Positions 6,638 through 13,940 of a stretch of 34,480 nt of DNA are shown here, piece by piece. Under the pieces are notes generated by a model that was not told where the DNA came from, ran no database searches, and was given only the letters and a program-made list of their open reading frames with translations. The DNA is from CAMDBL01 sp964498125. GTDB taxonomy: Bacteria > Pseudomonadota > Alphaproteobacteria > Rhizobiales > Hyphomicrobiaceae. The stretch spans positions 1 through 34,480 of the forward strand of contig CAZCGE010000116.1 in assembly GCA_964498125.1 (NCBI GenBank), in the 5' to 3' direction. A program made the position numbers and the translations under genes. Positions within the stretch are counted from its first letter, which is position 1; every line of letters starts with the position of its first letter.

Positions 6638-6868
6638 TCAACCTTTCTCGAGGCGCTCGAAAAACGCCTTCACCTCCTCCTCTGTGGCAAACTCTCCACG
6701 CTCGGATTCCATCTCCGCCTCTCGCAGCAACTCCAGCTCTGCCTCACTCAGCCGATATGGCTCGGTGCCGGCCGCCTCGAAATCCTCAAGGGTGCGCACC
6801 ACGTCGCGCTGCCTGTCCTCGGGCCAGCTGCGAACCCGGTCCAGCATCTCATCGAGTGCTTTGTCCAT
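6638..6868 (-). CDS. antitoxin of ParDE/RelBE-like module, copy 1
   Basis: A 76-residue acidic protein starting MDKALDEMLDRVRSWPEDRQ and ending EEEVKAFFERLEKG. It closely resembles the 76-residue antitoxin at 7217-7447. The C-terminal acidic helix with 'ATEEEVKAFFER' is the usual toxin-wrapping segment of small antitoxins paired with ParE/RelE toxins. The start has a GAGGGAG binding site. Its partner toxin is frameshifted, so this antitoxin is now orphaned unless it also neutralises the intact neighbour toxin. Only 41 bases separate it from the preceding toxin gene, so all four genes could be on one transcript. Confidence 0.75.
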   Translation of the reverse strand: MDKALDEMLDRVRSWPEDRQRDVVRTLEDFEAAGTEPYRLSEAELELLREAEMESERGEFATEEEVKAFFERLEKG

Positions 6869-6909
6869 ATGGCGGTCTCCCTCGCCATCGAACCGTTTCT
6901 CAACACCTA

Positions 6910-7212
6910 CTAGTCGTTTGGCACCTTGTTCAGATCGCGCACTCGGGACGATGGCACAACTCGCAAGACCTCGACTAAACGCTCGACTTCGAGAAATCGA
7001 TAGAACACCGTGTACCGGTACCGCTTCACAGGCAATCGGCGCACTCTTGCGACCATCGTCGGGATGCCTTGGCGTGGACGTTGAGCCAAGCTTTCGATAC
7101 TCTTCGAGAGGTAGTCCTCAATTCTCTGCGCTGTCTGTATGCTTTTCTCAGCCCTGACCTCGTAAATCACCGCCAGATCCCGCAATGCCGGCTTCGTATA
7201 CCGGAGTTTCAT
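6910..7212 (-). CDS. ParE/RelE-type toxin, intact copy
   Basis: A 100-residue protein with the RelE/ParE pattern: MKLRYTKPALRDLAVIYEVR, ALRDL helix, AQRIEDYLSKSIESLAQRPR and the C-terminal strands VRRLPVKRYRYTVFYR and EVLRVVPSSRVRD. The positively charged VRRLPVKRYRY segment is the typical active or target-binding face. ParE members poison DNA gyrase and RelE members cut mRNA on the ribosome; the family cannot be split from sequence alone here. It starts four bases after its antitoxin stop. Together with 6333-6868 it shows a tandem duplication of about 0.56 kb. Confidence 0.85.
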   Translation of the reverse strand: MKLRYTKPALRDLAVIYEVRAEKSIQTAQRIEDYLSKSIESLAQRPRQGIPTMVARVRRLPVKRYRYTVFYRFLEVERLVEVLRVVPSSRVRDLNKVPND

Positions 7213-7216
7213 CGGC

Positions 7217-7447
7217 TCAACTTCGCTTGTTGCGCTGGAAAAACGCCTTCACTTCTTCCTCGGTCGCGTACTCGCCCCGGTCGGCTTCATCGAGAGCCTC
7301 CTGGACAAGCGCCAACTCAGCGCCGACCAATTGATAAGGCTCGGTACCGACTGCCTCCAGCTCCTGAAGCGTGCGCAGGGCATCCCGTTGCCTGTCCTCG
7401 GGCCAGCTGCGAACCCGGTCCAGCATTTCGTCGAGTGCCTTGTCCAT
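7217..7447 (-). CDS. antitoxin of ParDE/RelBE-like module, copy 2
   Basis: A 76-residue protein beginning MDKALDEMLDRVRSWPEDRQ, identical over its first 20 residues to copy 1 and ending EEEVKAFFQRNKRS. The ATG at 7447 is preferred over an in-frame start 13 codons upstream because it aligns with copy 1 and has GGAG nine bases before it. It is coupled to the intact toxin. A probable own promoter lies at 7485-7514, so the module need not depend on the ABC operon upstream. Confidence 0.8.
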   Translation of the reverse strand: MDKALDEMLDRVRSWPEDRQRDALRTLQELEAVGTEPYQLVGAELALVQEALDEADRGEYATEEEVKAFFQRNKRS

Positions 7448-7484
7448 CAGACGGTTCTCCATGCTTGTTCTCGGCGGCGACCCC

Positions 7485-7514
7485 ACGATAGCGACAACCC
7501 TGTCGCGCCTTCAA
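7485..7514 (-). promoter_or_regulatory. probable promoter and operator of the tandem toxin-antitoxin genes
   Basis: On the minus strand TTGAAG (7509-7514) and TATCGT (7485-7490) are 18 bases apart. The spacer contains the inverted repeat GCGACA-GGGT-TGTCGC. This placement, 37 bases upstream of the antitoxin ATG, suits repression by the antitoxin or the complex. The match to the -35/-10 consensus is moderate. Confidence 0.4.
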
Positions 7515-7527
7515 GACGACGCACTGA

Positions 7528-8553
7528 TCACTTGATCGCCGCGGCAGCCTTCGCCACGAAGCGACCGTCCCAGGTCTTGGCCAGGATGTCCTCCTTGACG
7601 TTCGTAAAGTCCGCCTCGAACTGCTTGAGGAAATCGAGCGAGCGCTTCTGGCCGTCGATTGAAACGATGCCGTCCTGGGAATAGGTCTGCAGCGAGGCCT
7701 TGACGGCCGCGACATACACCGCCTTGTCGCCGAGCAAATACTCCGGCGGCACCTTGTCGGTGATCTCTTCCGGCGTCGCTTTTTTCATCCAGACCAGCGT
7801 CTTGTAGAAGGCGTTGACCAAGGCCTGCACGGTGTTGGGATTTTTCTCCATGTAGTCGCGCTTCAGGTACAGCACGGCGGCCGGCATCGCGCCGCCCAGC
7901 AGTTTCGTCGCCCCCTCCGTCGTGCGCGTCTCGGCGATGACCTTGATCAGCCCTTCCTTCTCCAGCTTGGCCATCACCGGTTCGATGTTGACGATGGCGT
8001 CGATCTCGCCCCTCTGGATGGCCGCGACCGCTCCTGCGCCAGTCCCCACTCCGATGAAGGCGGCGTCATCCTTCTTGAGGCCCGCCTTGGCCATCAGGAA
8101 CCAGGCGATCATGTTGGTCGAGGAACCCGGCGCCGTGATGCCGATCTTCATGCCCTTGAGGTCGGCGGCGGATTTGTAGGTGGCCGCCTTCTCAGTACGG
8201 ATGGCCACGGAAATGCCGGGATAGCGGCCAAGCTCGACCACCGCCAGGATATCCTGGCCCTTGTTCTGCATGCGAATGGTATGTTCGTAGGCGCCGGTGA
8301 CGACGTCGGCCGAGCCGCCGACCAGGGCCTGCAGCGACTGCGAGCCACCCTTGAAGTCGTTGACCTCGACGGTGAGGCCCTGCTCCTTGAAATAGCCGAG
8401 CCGCTCGGTCAGCGCCAAGGGCAGGTAGTAGAGCGCGGACCCGCCGCCGACGCCGAGCTTGACGTCCTTCTTCTCGGGCGCCTGGGCGCTCGCGGGCGCC
8501 GCCACAGCCAGTGCGAGGCCAAGGGCGGCCGCAATCGGTTTCCAAGTCTTCAT
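7528..8553 (-). CDS. NitT/TauT-type ABC transporter substrate-binding protein
   Basis: A 341-residue periplasmic binding protein. Signal peptide at 1-23 (cleavage ASA-Q). The mature part has KLGVGGGSALYYLPLALTERLGYFKEQGL, the start of the SsuA/THI5/NMT1-like fold, followed by GGSQSLQALVGGSADVVTGAYEH and IGITAPGSSTNMIAWFLMAKAG. Ligands in this family are nitrate, sulfonates, taurine, aromatic sulfonates or pyrimidine precursors; none can be chosen. The ATG at 8553 has a GGGAGGAG binding site. It is the last gene of a three-gene operon with permease and ATPase upstream. It is followed by the toxin-antitoxin block. Confidence 0.9.
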   Translation of the reverse strand: MKTWKPIAAALGLALAVAAPASAQAPEKKDVKLGVGGGSALYYLPLALTERLGYFKEQGLTVEVNDFKGGSQSLQALVGGSADVVTGAYEHTIRMQNKGQDILAVVELGRYPGISVAIRTEKAATYKSAADLKGMKIGITAPGSSTNMIAWFLMAKAGLKKDDAAFIGVGTGAGAVAAIQRGEIDAIVNIEPVMAKLEKEGLIKVIAETRTTEGATKLLGGAMPAAVLYLKRDYMEKNPNTVQALVNAFYKTLVWMKKATPEEITDKVPPEYLLGDKAVYVAAVKASLQTYSQDGIVSIDGQKRSLDFLKQFEADFTNVKEDILAKTWDGRFVAKAAAAIK

Positions 8554-8573
8554 CTGTCGTCTCCTCCCGGTTG

Positions 8574-9446
8574 TCAGTTGTGCTCTGCTGCTGACGCTGG
8601 CCGCCAGACCAGCAGCCGGCGCTCCGCGACGCTGACCAGTCCGTCGATCATCAGCACGAATGCCGACAGGATGACCATGCCGGCGAACACGCCCGTGACG
8701 TCGAACACGCCTTCGGCCTGTTGAATGAGGTAGCCCAAGCCGGCCGAGGAGCCAAGATACTCTCCGACCACCGCACCGATTATGGCAAAACCGACAGAAG
8801 TATGCAGCGAGGAGAACATCCACGACAGCGCCGAGGGCCAATAAACGTGGCGCAGCAGCTGGCGGTCGTTCATGCCGAGCATGCGCGCGTTGGCCAGAAT
8901 GTTCGGCGAGACCTCGCGCACGCCCTGGTAGACATTGAAGAAGACGATGAAGAACACCAGCGTCACGCCCAGCGCCACCTTCGACCAGATGCCGAGACCA
9001 AGCCACAGCATGAAGATCGGCGCCAGTACCACCCGCGGCAGCGAATTGGCCATCTTGATGTAGGGGTCGAACACGGCGGCAAGCAGCGGCTTCCTCGCAA
9101 ACCAGAAGCCGAGCCCGACGCCGGCCACCGAGCCGATGACGAAGGCCAGCGTGCCCTCGATCAGCGTGATCGACAAGTGCTGCCAGATCGTCTTGCCGAA
9201 GCAGGCGTCCGAGATGTTCATCAGGCGCGTGACGTCGATCGGCTCGTTGCAGGTGAAGATCTTGTGCGTGCCCGACACGAACTGATCGACGACGCGCATC
9301 GCCACGTCGATCGGTGTCGAAAAGAAAAACTTGGGCAGCAGGTAGACGCCACCGATCGAAACCGTGGAGCCGACGTGCCAGAATGCCAGCGCACCGACAC
9401 CGACCAGCACCTGCAGCAGGAGCAGTTTCGCCTTCGATATGATCAT
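8574..9446 (-). CDS. NitT/TauT-type ABC transporter permease
   Basis: A 290-residue inner-membrane permease with about six helices. The cytoplasmic EAA loop is VSPNILANARMLGMNDRQLL (179-198), the contact site for the ATPase. Between the first and second helices, about residues 57-90, is an extra periplasmic loop with two cysteines (C66, C82) that could form a disulfide; short family members lack it. The ATG overlaps the ATPase stop (ATGA), indicating translational coupling. It delivers the solute captured by the binding protein encoded downstream. Confidence 0.9.
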   Translation of the reverse strand: MIISKAKLLLLQVLVGVGALAFWHVGSTVSIGGVYLLPKFFFSTPIDVAMRVVDQFVSGTHKIFTCNEPIDVTRLMNISDACFGKTIWQHLSITLIEGTLAFVIGSVAGVGLGFWFARKPLLAAVFDPYIKMANSLPRVVLAPIFMLWLGLGIWSKVALGVTLVFFIVFFNVYQGVREVSPNILANARMLGMNDRQLLRHVYWPSALSWMFSSLHTSVGFAIIGAVVGEYLGSSAGLGYLIQQAEGVFDVTGVFAGMVILSAFVLMIDGLVSVAERRLLVWRPASAAEHN

Positions 9447-10294
9447 GCGAACTGCTCCCCGTAGGCCTTCAGCACCTCGGCCTTGAGCTCGGACCAGATC
9501 GCCTTGTGCAGCGCATGAAAGCGAGGATCGGTGCGCACGTCGGCGGCATCGCGCGGCCGGCCGAGGTCAACGGTAAAGTCACCGATGATGCGCGCTTCGG
9601 GGCCCGCCGACATGATGACGACGCGGTCGGCCAGCGCGATCGCCTCCTCCAGATCGTGCGTCACGAACAGCACCGCCTTGCGGTCGCCGGCCCACAAATC
9701 GAGCAGCAGGTTGCCCATGATCTGGCGCGTTTGCGCATCGAGCGGCCCGAACGGCTCGTCCATCAGCAGGATCTTGGGATCTCGGATCAGCACCTGCGCC
9801 AAGCCGACGCGCTTGCGCTGGCCACCCGAAAGCTGGTGCGCATAGCGCTCGCCATGCGTCTTGAGACCGACCCTGGCCAGCCAGGCCTGCGCCCGCTCCA
9901 GGGCATCAGCGCGCGCGACCCCCGCCACCTCCAGACCCAGCGCCACGTTATCGCGCGCCGTCTTCCAGGGCATGATGGCGTCCTGCTGGAACAGATAGCC
10001 GGCGGCGCTGTTGAGGCCTTCAAGCGGGTGGCCAAGAATATCGACCGAACCGGCGGCGGGCTTCAGCAGGCCGGCGGCCACATTGAGTAGGGTGGACTTG
10101 CCGCAACCTGTGGGACCGACGATGGCGACGAACTCGCTGGCGCTGACGGCGAGATCGGTGGACGCCACAGCCCGATAAACGCCGCCGTCGGCCAGCGGAA
10201 AGGCGACGCTGACACCCTTCAGCCCGATCGCGGTGTTGCTCCCCCGCCCCGGCGCCGAGACCGCCGACATGGACCCCGGCGGTTCGCTCGCCAT
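9443..10294 (-). CDS. NitT/TauT-type ABC transporter ATP-binding protein
   Basis: A 283-residue ATPase with Walker A GPTGCGKST (60-68), Q-loop FQQDAIMPW (102-110), signature LSGGQRKRVGLA (155-166), Walker B ILLMDEPFGPLD (175-186) and the switch His in VTHD (213). The IMPW segment in the Q-loop is typical of the SsuB/TauB/NrtD group. About 20 extra N-terminal residues are Pro/Ser/Gly-rich. The start is supported by GGAGGG eight bases upstream. It is the first gene of the operon, divergent from the thioesterase gene, with the promoter in 10295-10454. Confidence 0.95.
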   Translation of the reverse strand: MASEPPGSMSAVSAPGRGSNTAIGLKGVSVAFPLADGGVYRAVASTDLAVSASEFVAIVGPTGCGKSTLLNVAAGLLKPAAGSVDILGHPLEGLNSAAGYLFQQDAIMPWKTARDNVALGLEVAGVARADALERAQAWLARVGLKTHGERYAHQLSGGQRKRVGLAQVLIRDPKILLMDEPFGPLDAQTRQIMGNLLLDLWAGDRKAVLFVTHDLEEAIALADRVVIMSAGPEARIIGDFTVDLGRPRDAADVRTDPRFHALHKAIWSELKAEVLKAYGEQFA

Positions 10295-10454
10295 GTGTTT
10301 TCCCTCCAGGATCGGTCCAGGTCTTGCCCGCCCGGCGCGATCCGCCTACCCGACCGTGCCACAGGACGTTGCGTCCGGGCAAGGCGAAGCCCAAGTCTTG
10401 ACCAAGACTGCAAGGGGCCGTTCACCCCGCCACCTGCCATCGACAGGAACCCGC

Positions 10455-11009
10455 ATGAACCTCTGGCTGCGCTTGATCGCATATCTCCTCACCGCGCGAT
10501 TCCGGCCGACGCTGGACCTGCCGCACGGCGTCTCGCGCCTGACCTTTCGCGTCTGGCCGCACGACCTCGATGTGAGCCTGCATATGAACAACGCCCGCTA
10601 TCTCGCCATGATGGATCTCGGCCGGTTCGACGTCATGATCGGTTCCGGGCTCTGGCGCGACATCCTGCGGCACCGATGGACGCCGATCGTCAGCAAGGTC
10701 GCGATCCGGTTTCGTCGCGAATTGCGGCTGTTCCAGCGCATCCGCCTGGAGACCCGAATCCTGACCTGGGACAAGGATGGCGTGGTCATGGAACAGGTCT
10801 TCCTGATCGTCGGCGGTCCGCGCGATGGGCAGGTGGCGGCGCATGCGCTGTTCAAGGGGGGCATTTACGATCGCACAGCGCGTGCTTTCGTGCCGATCGG
10901 CCGCCTCATGGCCGACACTGGCATCTCCGCCGAGCCGCCGCCAGCGACGCCGGAGGTCGTGGCCTTCCTGAAGGCCGACGAGGCGATGCGAGAGGGGCTG
11001 GGACGGTAG
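10455..11009 (+). CDS. thioesterase-like hot-dog protein
   Basis: A 184-residue protein of the 4HBT-like acyl-CoA thioesterase superfamily. WPHDLDVSLHMNNARYLAMMDLGRFD (36-61) is the characteristic segment: the Asp and the HMNN turn precede the central hot-dog helix. RFRRELRLFQRIRLETRIL and the GVVMEQVF strand follow. The closest familiar group is the 'thioesterase family / THEM6-like' proteins. The ATG at 10455 is taken over an upstream in-frame ATG because of the AGGA site and the start of homology at MNLWLRLIAY. It likely hydrolyses an acyl-CoA. Transcribed divergently from the ABC operon. Confidence 0.8.
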   Translation: MNLWLRLIAYLLTARFRPTLDLPHGVSRLTFRVWPHDLDVSLHMNNARYLAMMDLGRFDVMIGSGLWRDILRHRWTPIVSKVAIRFRRELRLFQRIRLETRILTWDKDGVVMEQVFLIVGGPRDGQVAAHALFKGGIYDRTARAFVPIGRLMADTGISAEPPPATPEVVAFLKADEAMREGLGR

Positions 11010-11050
11010 GGCGGACATGGTGTGGAGACAGATGACGTGGCGGGGCACCT

Positions 11051-11082
11051 TATGGTAGAGATGGCGCCATGGGAGCCTAACC
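11051..11082 (+). promoter_or_regulatory. leader of DUF433/PIN module 1, shared motif
   Basis: TATGGTAG at 11051-11058 lies 32 bases before the ATG, and the binding site region reads GGAGCCTAACC. The second module has TGTGGTAG and GGAGCCGAACC at nearly the same distances. The shared motif may be the -10 box or an operator. The conservation shows that the duplication included the leader. Confidence 0.4.
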
Positions 11083-11316
11083 ATGCTGCTACCCGATCCG
11101 CTCATTACCTCTGACCCCAAGCGCCTTGGGGGTACGCCGGTATTTGCCGGCACGCGCGTGCCCGTCGAGACGCTGTTCGAGTATCTGCAGGCTGGCGACC
11201 CGCTCGAGGAATTTCTCACGCAATTCCCGGATGTATCCCGAGATCATGCCATCGCCGTCATCAAGTTGGCGGCGCGGCGCGTCGTGAGCGACACGGCTAC
11301 GCAACACGCGGCGTGA
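11083..11316 (+). CDS. DUF433 (VapB-like) antitoxin, module 1
   Basis: A 77-residue protein with the DUF433 pattern: LITSDPKRLGGTPVFAGTRVPVETLFEYL then GDPLEEFLTQFPDVSRDHAIAVI. The domain is a winged-helix-like fold, seen in antitoxins encoded before PIN-like toxins. The GTPVFAGTRVPV stretch is the family signature. The start has a GGAG binding site. The PIN-like gene follows after 12 bases, so the two form one operon. Expected roles are to hold the toxin inactive and repress the module. Confidence 0.85.
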   Translation: MLLPDPLITSDPKRLGGTPVFAGTRVPVETLFEYLQAGDPLEEFLTQFPDVSRDHAIAVIKLAARRVVSDTATQHAA

Positions 11317-11328
11317 AGCGATCCAGCG

Positions 11329-11649
11329 ATGCGGGTCATGCTCGATGCCAACTTGCCGCATGATTTGCGCCACCATATCATCGGACACCAGGTCGAGACG
11401 GCGCGCTACGCAGGTCTGAATAATCTCGATGACGGGCAGATGCTCGATGCCATGGTGGGCAGGTTCGATGTCTTGATCACTGCCGACAGAAGCATTCCGT
11501 ATCAGCAGATGATCGCAGGGCGACCAGTCGGGCTGATCGTCCTCCGGGCGCCAAGCAATCGCATCGCTGATTTGGTGCAAGTCGTCCCCAACTTGCTCAC
11601 CGCGCTCGACGAGATCCATCCCGGCGAGGTCCGCGTGGTAACGAGCTGA
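11329..11649 (+). CDS. PIN-like toxin (DUF5615), module 1
   Basis: A 106-residue protein starting MRVMLDANLPHDLRHHI. Acidic residues sit at the places expected for a PIN-like metal site: D6 in LDANLP, D in DDGQMLDAM (around 42-46) and D in LITADRS. The family is predicted to be a metal-dependent RNase partnered by DUF433 proteins. It differs from the second copy (12034-12366) at about half of its positions, so the duplication is old or the two modules came separately. Confidence 0.85.
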   Translation: MRVMLDANLPHDLRHHIIGHQVETARYAGLNNLDDGQMLDAMVGRFDVLITADRSIPYQQMIAGRPVGLIVLRAPSNRIADLVQVVPNLLTALDEIHPGEVRVVTS

Positions 11650-11748
11650 TCTGTCGCCGATGTATGCATTTGCTGGGGGGAGCCGAGCCTGCCAACCGAC
11701 CCCAGTCTCGCGTCCTGGATCGTCCACGGCTGGAGGATTGTGCCAAAT

Positions 11749-11779
11749 TGTGGTAGCCTTCCAAAGAAGGAGCCGAACC
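11749..11779 (+). promoter_or_regulatory. leader of DUF433/PIN module 2, shared motif
   Basis: TGTGGTAG at 11749-11756 is 31 bases before the ATG at 11780, followed by AAGGAGCCGAACC. It corresponds to the leader of module 1 (11051-11082). The upstream gap 11650-11748 holds nothing else recognisable. Confidence 0.4.
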
Positions 11780-12019
11780 ATGCCTCTCCCCGAACCTTTG
11801 ATCACCGTCTCTCCGGAGTTTCTCAGCGGCGCGCCGGTGTTCACTGGCACGCGTGTGCCCGTGCAAGCCCTGTTCGACTACATCGAAGGCGGTGACCCGC
11901 TCGACGAGTTTCTGGATGATTTTCCCAACGTGACGCGCGAGCATGCGGTGGCGGTGCTGGAACTGGCGCGGCTGGCGGTTGTCGAGCTGTCGAGCACTCA
12001 GCAGGCCGCAGCCGAATAA
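11780..12019 (+). CDS. DUF433 (VapB-like) antitoxin, module 2
   Basis: A 79-residue paralogue of the antitoxin at 11083: LITVSPEFLSGAPVFTGTRVPVQALFDYI then GDPLDEFLDDFPNVTREHAVAVL. The ATG at 11780 is chosen because it aligns with module 1 (MLLPDPLIT against MPLPEPLIT) and has AAGGAG nine bases upstream; the frame is open further upstream without homology. The toxin gene follows after 14 bases. Confidence 0.85.
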   Translation: MPLPEPLITVSPEFLSGAPVFTGTRVPVQALFDYIEGGDPLDEFLDDFPNVTREHAVAVLELARLAVVELSSTQQAAAE

Positions 12020-12033
12020 TCAGGAATCCTGCC

Positions 12034-12366
12034 TTGCGCCTCGTTCTCGACAATTGCATCCCGCGCAAGTTTGCAAAACACATCCAAGGGCATGAAGTCG
12101 CCAGCGTCGTGACGCTGGGTTGGGCCACGTTGAAGGATGGCGCACTTCTCGATGTGATCGCAGGCAACTACGATGTCCTGATCACGGTCGACAAGAGCAT
12201 GCCCTTCCAACAGCGCCTCGACCACCGGCCGTTCGCGGTCGTAGTCCTTCGCGCGCGAAGCAACCGCCTGGTGCATCTTGTGCCCCTGGTACCGCAACTC
12301 GCCGCCTGCCTGGACGAATTGCAGCCAGGGGAAGTGCGCGAAATCTCCACCCCGCTTCAGCCGTAA
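12034..12366 (+). CDS. PIN-like toxin (DUF5615), module 2
   Basis: A 110-residue paralogue of the toxin at 11329 with conserved LDNCIP (D6), KDGALLDVI and LITVDKSMPFQQ. It starts with TTG at 12034: no ATG or GTG is available at the position that aligns with the MRVMLDAN start of copy 1. A weak start is consistent with keeping toxin levels low. It ends 11 bases before the HpaB-family gene, so read-through into that gene is possible. Confidence 0.8.
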   Translation: MRLVLDNCIPRKFAKHIQGHEVASVVTLGWATLKDGALLDVIAGNYDVLITVDKSMPFQQRLDHRPFAVVVLRARSNRLVHLVPLVPQLAACLDELQPGEVREISTPLQP

Positions 12367-12377
12367 AGAGGCCGCCC

Positions 12378-13937
12378 ATGCCATCTCGCCCAGAACACAT
12401 CGTCGCCGGCAAGAAGCGCCCGTTCACCGGCGCGGAATTCCTCGAGTCCCTGCGCGATGGCCGCGAGGTCTACATCTACGGCGAACGCGTCGAGGACGTG
12501 ACCACGCATCCCGCCTTCCGCAACTCGGCCCGCTCGCTAGCCAAGCTTTACGACGCCCTGCACGACGAGAAGACCAAGCCGGTGCTGACCGCACCGACCG
12601 ACACCGGCTCGGGCGGCACCACACACCGCTTCTTCAAAGCGGCGCGAACGCGTGAGGAGCTGATCGGCCAGCGCGACGCCATCGCCGCATGGGCGCGCAT
12701 CACTTATGGCTGGCTTGGCCGCAGTCCCGACTACAAGGCCGCCTTTCTCAACACGCTCGGCACCAACGCCGAGTTCTACGGCAAGTTCGCCGACAACGCG
12801 CGCGCCTGGCACAAACGCGCCCAGGAAGCCGTGCTGTTCGTCAACCACGCGCTCGTCAACCCGCCAATCGACCGCGACAAGCCGCTCGATCAGGTCAAGG
12901 ACGTCTACATCACCATCCAGAAGGAAACCGACGCCGGCATTGTCGTCTCAGGCGCCAAGGTGGTGGCCACCGGCTCGGCGCTGACGCACTACAACTTCCT
13001 CGGCCAGAACATGAGCGCGGAGATCACCGACCCAAGCATGGTGGTGATGTTCATGGCGCCGATGGACACGCCCGGTATCAAGCTGATCTGCCGCCCCTCC
13101 TATGAGATGGCGGCGGCGGCCACCGGTTCTCCCTGGGACTATCCGCTGACCAGCCGCTACGACGAGAACGACGCCATCTTCATCTTCGACAACGCCTTCA
13201 TCCCCTGGGAGAACGTCTTCATCCATCGCGACGTCGAGCGCCTGAAGCAGTTCTACCCACGCTCCGGCTTCGTCAACGGCTTCACGCTGCAAGGCTGCAC
13301 GCGGCTCGCGGTGAAACTCGATTTCATCTGCGGCCTGCTTTACAAGGCGGCGCGCGCCACCGGCGTCGACAGCTTTCGCGGCGTGCAGGCACACATCGGC
13401 GAGGTGATCGGCTGGCGCAATCTGTTCTGGGCACTGACCGACGCCATGGCCGGCACGCCTGACCCGTGGATCAATGGCGCGGTGCTGCCCAACATCAAGG
13501 CCTCCGTCGCCTACCGCATCTTCGCCACCGAGGCCTACCCGGCCGTCCGCTCGATCATCGAGAAAGTGATCGCCTCGGGCCTGATCTACCTGCCGTCACA
13601 TTCCAGCGACCTGAAAAATCCCGAGATCGAGAAGTATCTCGCCCGCTACGTGCGCGGCTCGAATGGCATCGACCACAAACAGCGCATCAAGATCATGAAA
13701 CTGCTGTGGGACGCCATCGGCTCGGAATTCGGCGCCCGGCACGAACTCTACGAAATGAACTACGCCGGCAGCCACGAGTTGATCCGCCTGTTCGGCCTGC
13801 AGCAGGCGCAGGCCTCGGGCGCGCTCAAGGACATGGAGGCCTTCGTCGACCGCTGCATGGCCGATTACGACGAGAACGGCTGGATCGACAAGGCTTACAT
13901 CGGCAACGACGATGTCAGCATCCACGGCAAGGGTTGA
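12378..13937 (+). CDS. HpaB-family FAD-dependent hydroxylase (4-hydroxyphenylacetate 3-monooxygenase type)
   Basis: A 519-residue protein of the HpaB/PvcC/4-hydroxybutyryl-CoA dehydratase superfamily. It has the N-terminal TGAEFLESLRDGREVYIYGERVEDVTTHPAF, the flavin-binding middle part (ALTHYNFLGQNM, then GSPWDYPLTSRYDENDA and FIPWENVFIHRD), and the helical C-terminus with RIKIMKLLWDAIGSEFGARHELYEMNYAG. Length is that of HpaB monooxygenases, which hydroxylate phenols to catechols using reduced FAD supplied by a separate reductase (HpaC). No reductase gene is nearby. The dehydratase branch is disfavoured because the expected iron-sulfur cysteine cluster is not seen. The start has AGAGG seven bases upstream. 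Confidence 0.85.
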   Translation: MPSRPEHIVAGKKRPFTGAEFLESLRDGREVYIYGERVEDVTTHPAFRNSARSLAKLYDALHDEKTKPVLTAPTDTGSGGTTHRFFKAARTREELIGQRDAIAAWARITYGWLGRSPDYKAAFLNTLGTNAEFYGKFADNARAWHKRAQEAVLFVNHALVNPPIDRDKPLDQVKDVYITIQKETDAGIVVSGAKVVATGSALTHYNFLGQNMSAEITDPSMVVMFMAPMDTPGIKLICRPSYEMAAAATGSPWDYPLTSRYDENDAIFIFDNAFIPWENVFIHRDVERLKQFYPRSGFVNGFTLQGCTRLAVKLDFICGLLYKAARATGVDSFRGVQAHIGEVIGWRNLFWALTDAMAGTPDPWINGAVLPNIKASVAYRIFATEAYPAVRSIIEKVIASGLIYLPSHSSDLKNPEIEKYLARYVRGSNGIDHKQRIKIMKLLWDAIGSEFGARHELYEMNYAGSHELIRLFGLQQAQASGALKDMEAFVDRCMADYDENGWIDKAYIGNDDVSIHGKG

Positions 13938-13940
13938 GTT

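Noticed and set aside
7528..9006. A 492-residue protein ending in the ABC binding protein
   Set aside because: The extra N-terminal part runs antisense-frame through the permease gene; the signal peptide and GGGAGGAG site fix the start at 8553.
12120..13937. A 605-residue HpaB protein
   Set aside because: The first 86 codons overlap the PIN-like toxin gene in another frame; homology and AGAGG place the start at 12378.
12378..13937. 4-hydroxybutyryl-CoA dehydratase as the identity of the HpaB-family gene
   Set aside because: The cysteine and histidine ligands of the iron-sulfur cluster of that enzyme are not apparent and overall segments fit HpaB.
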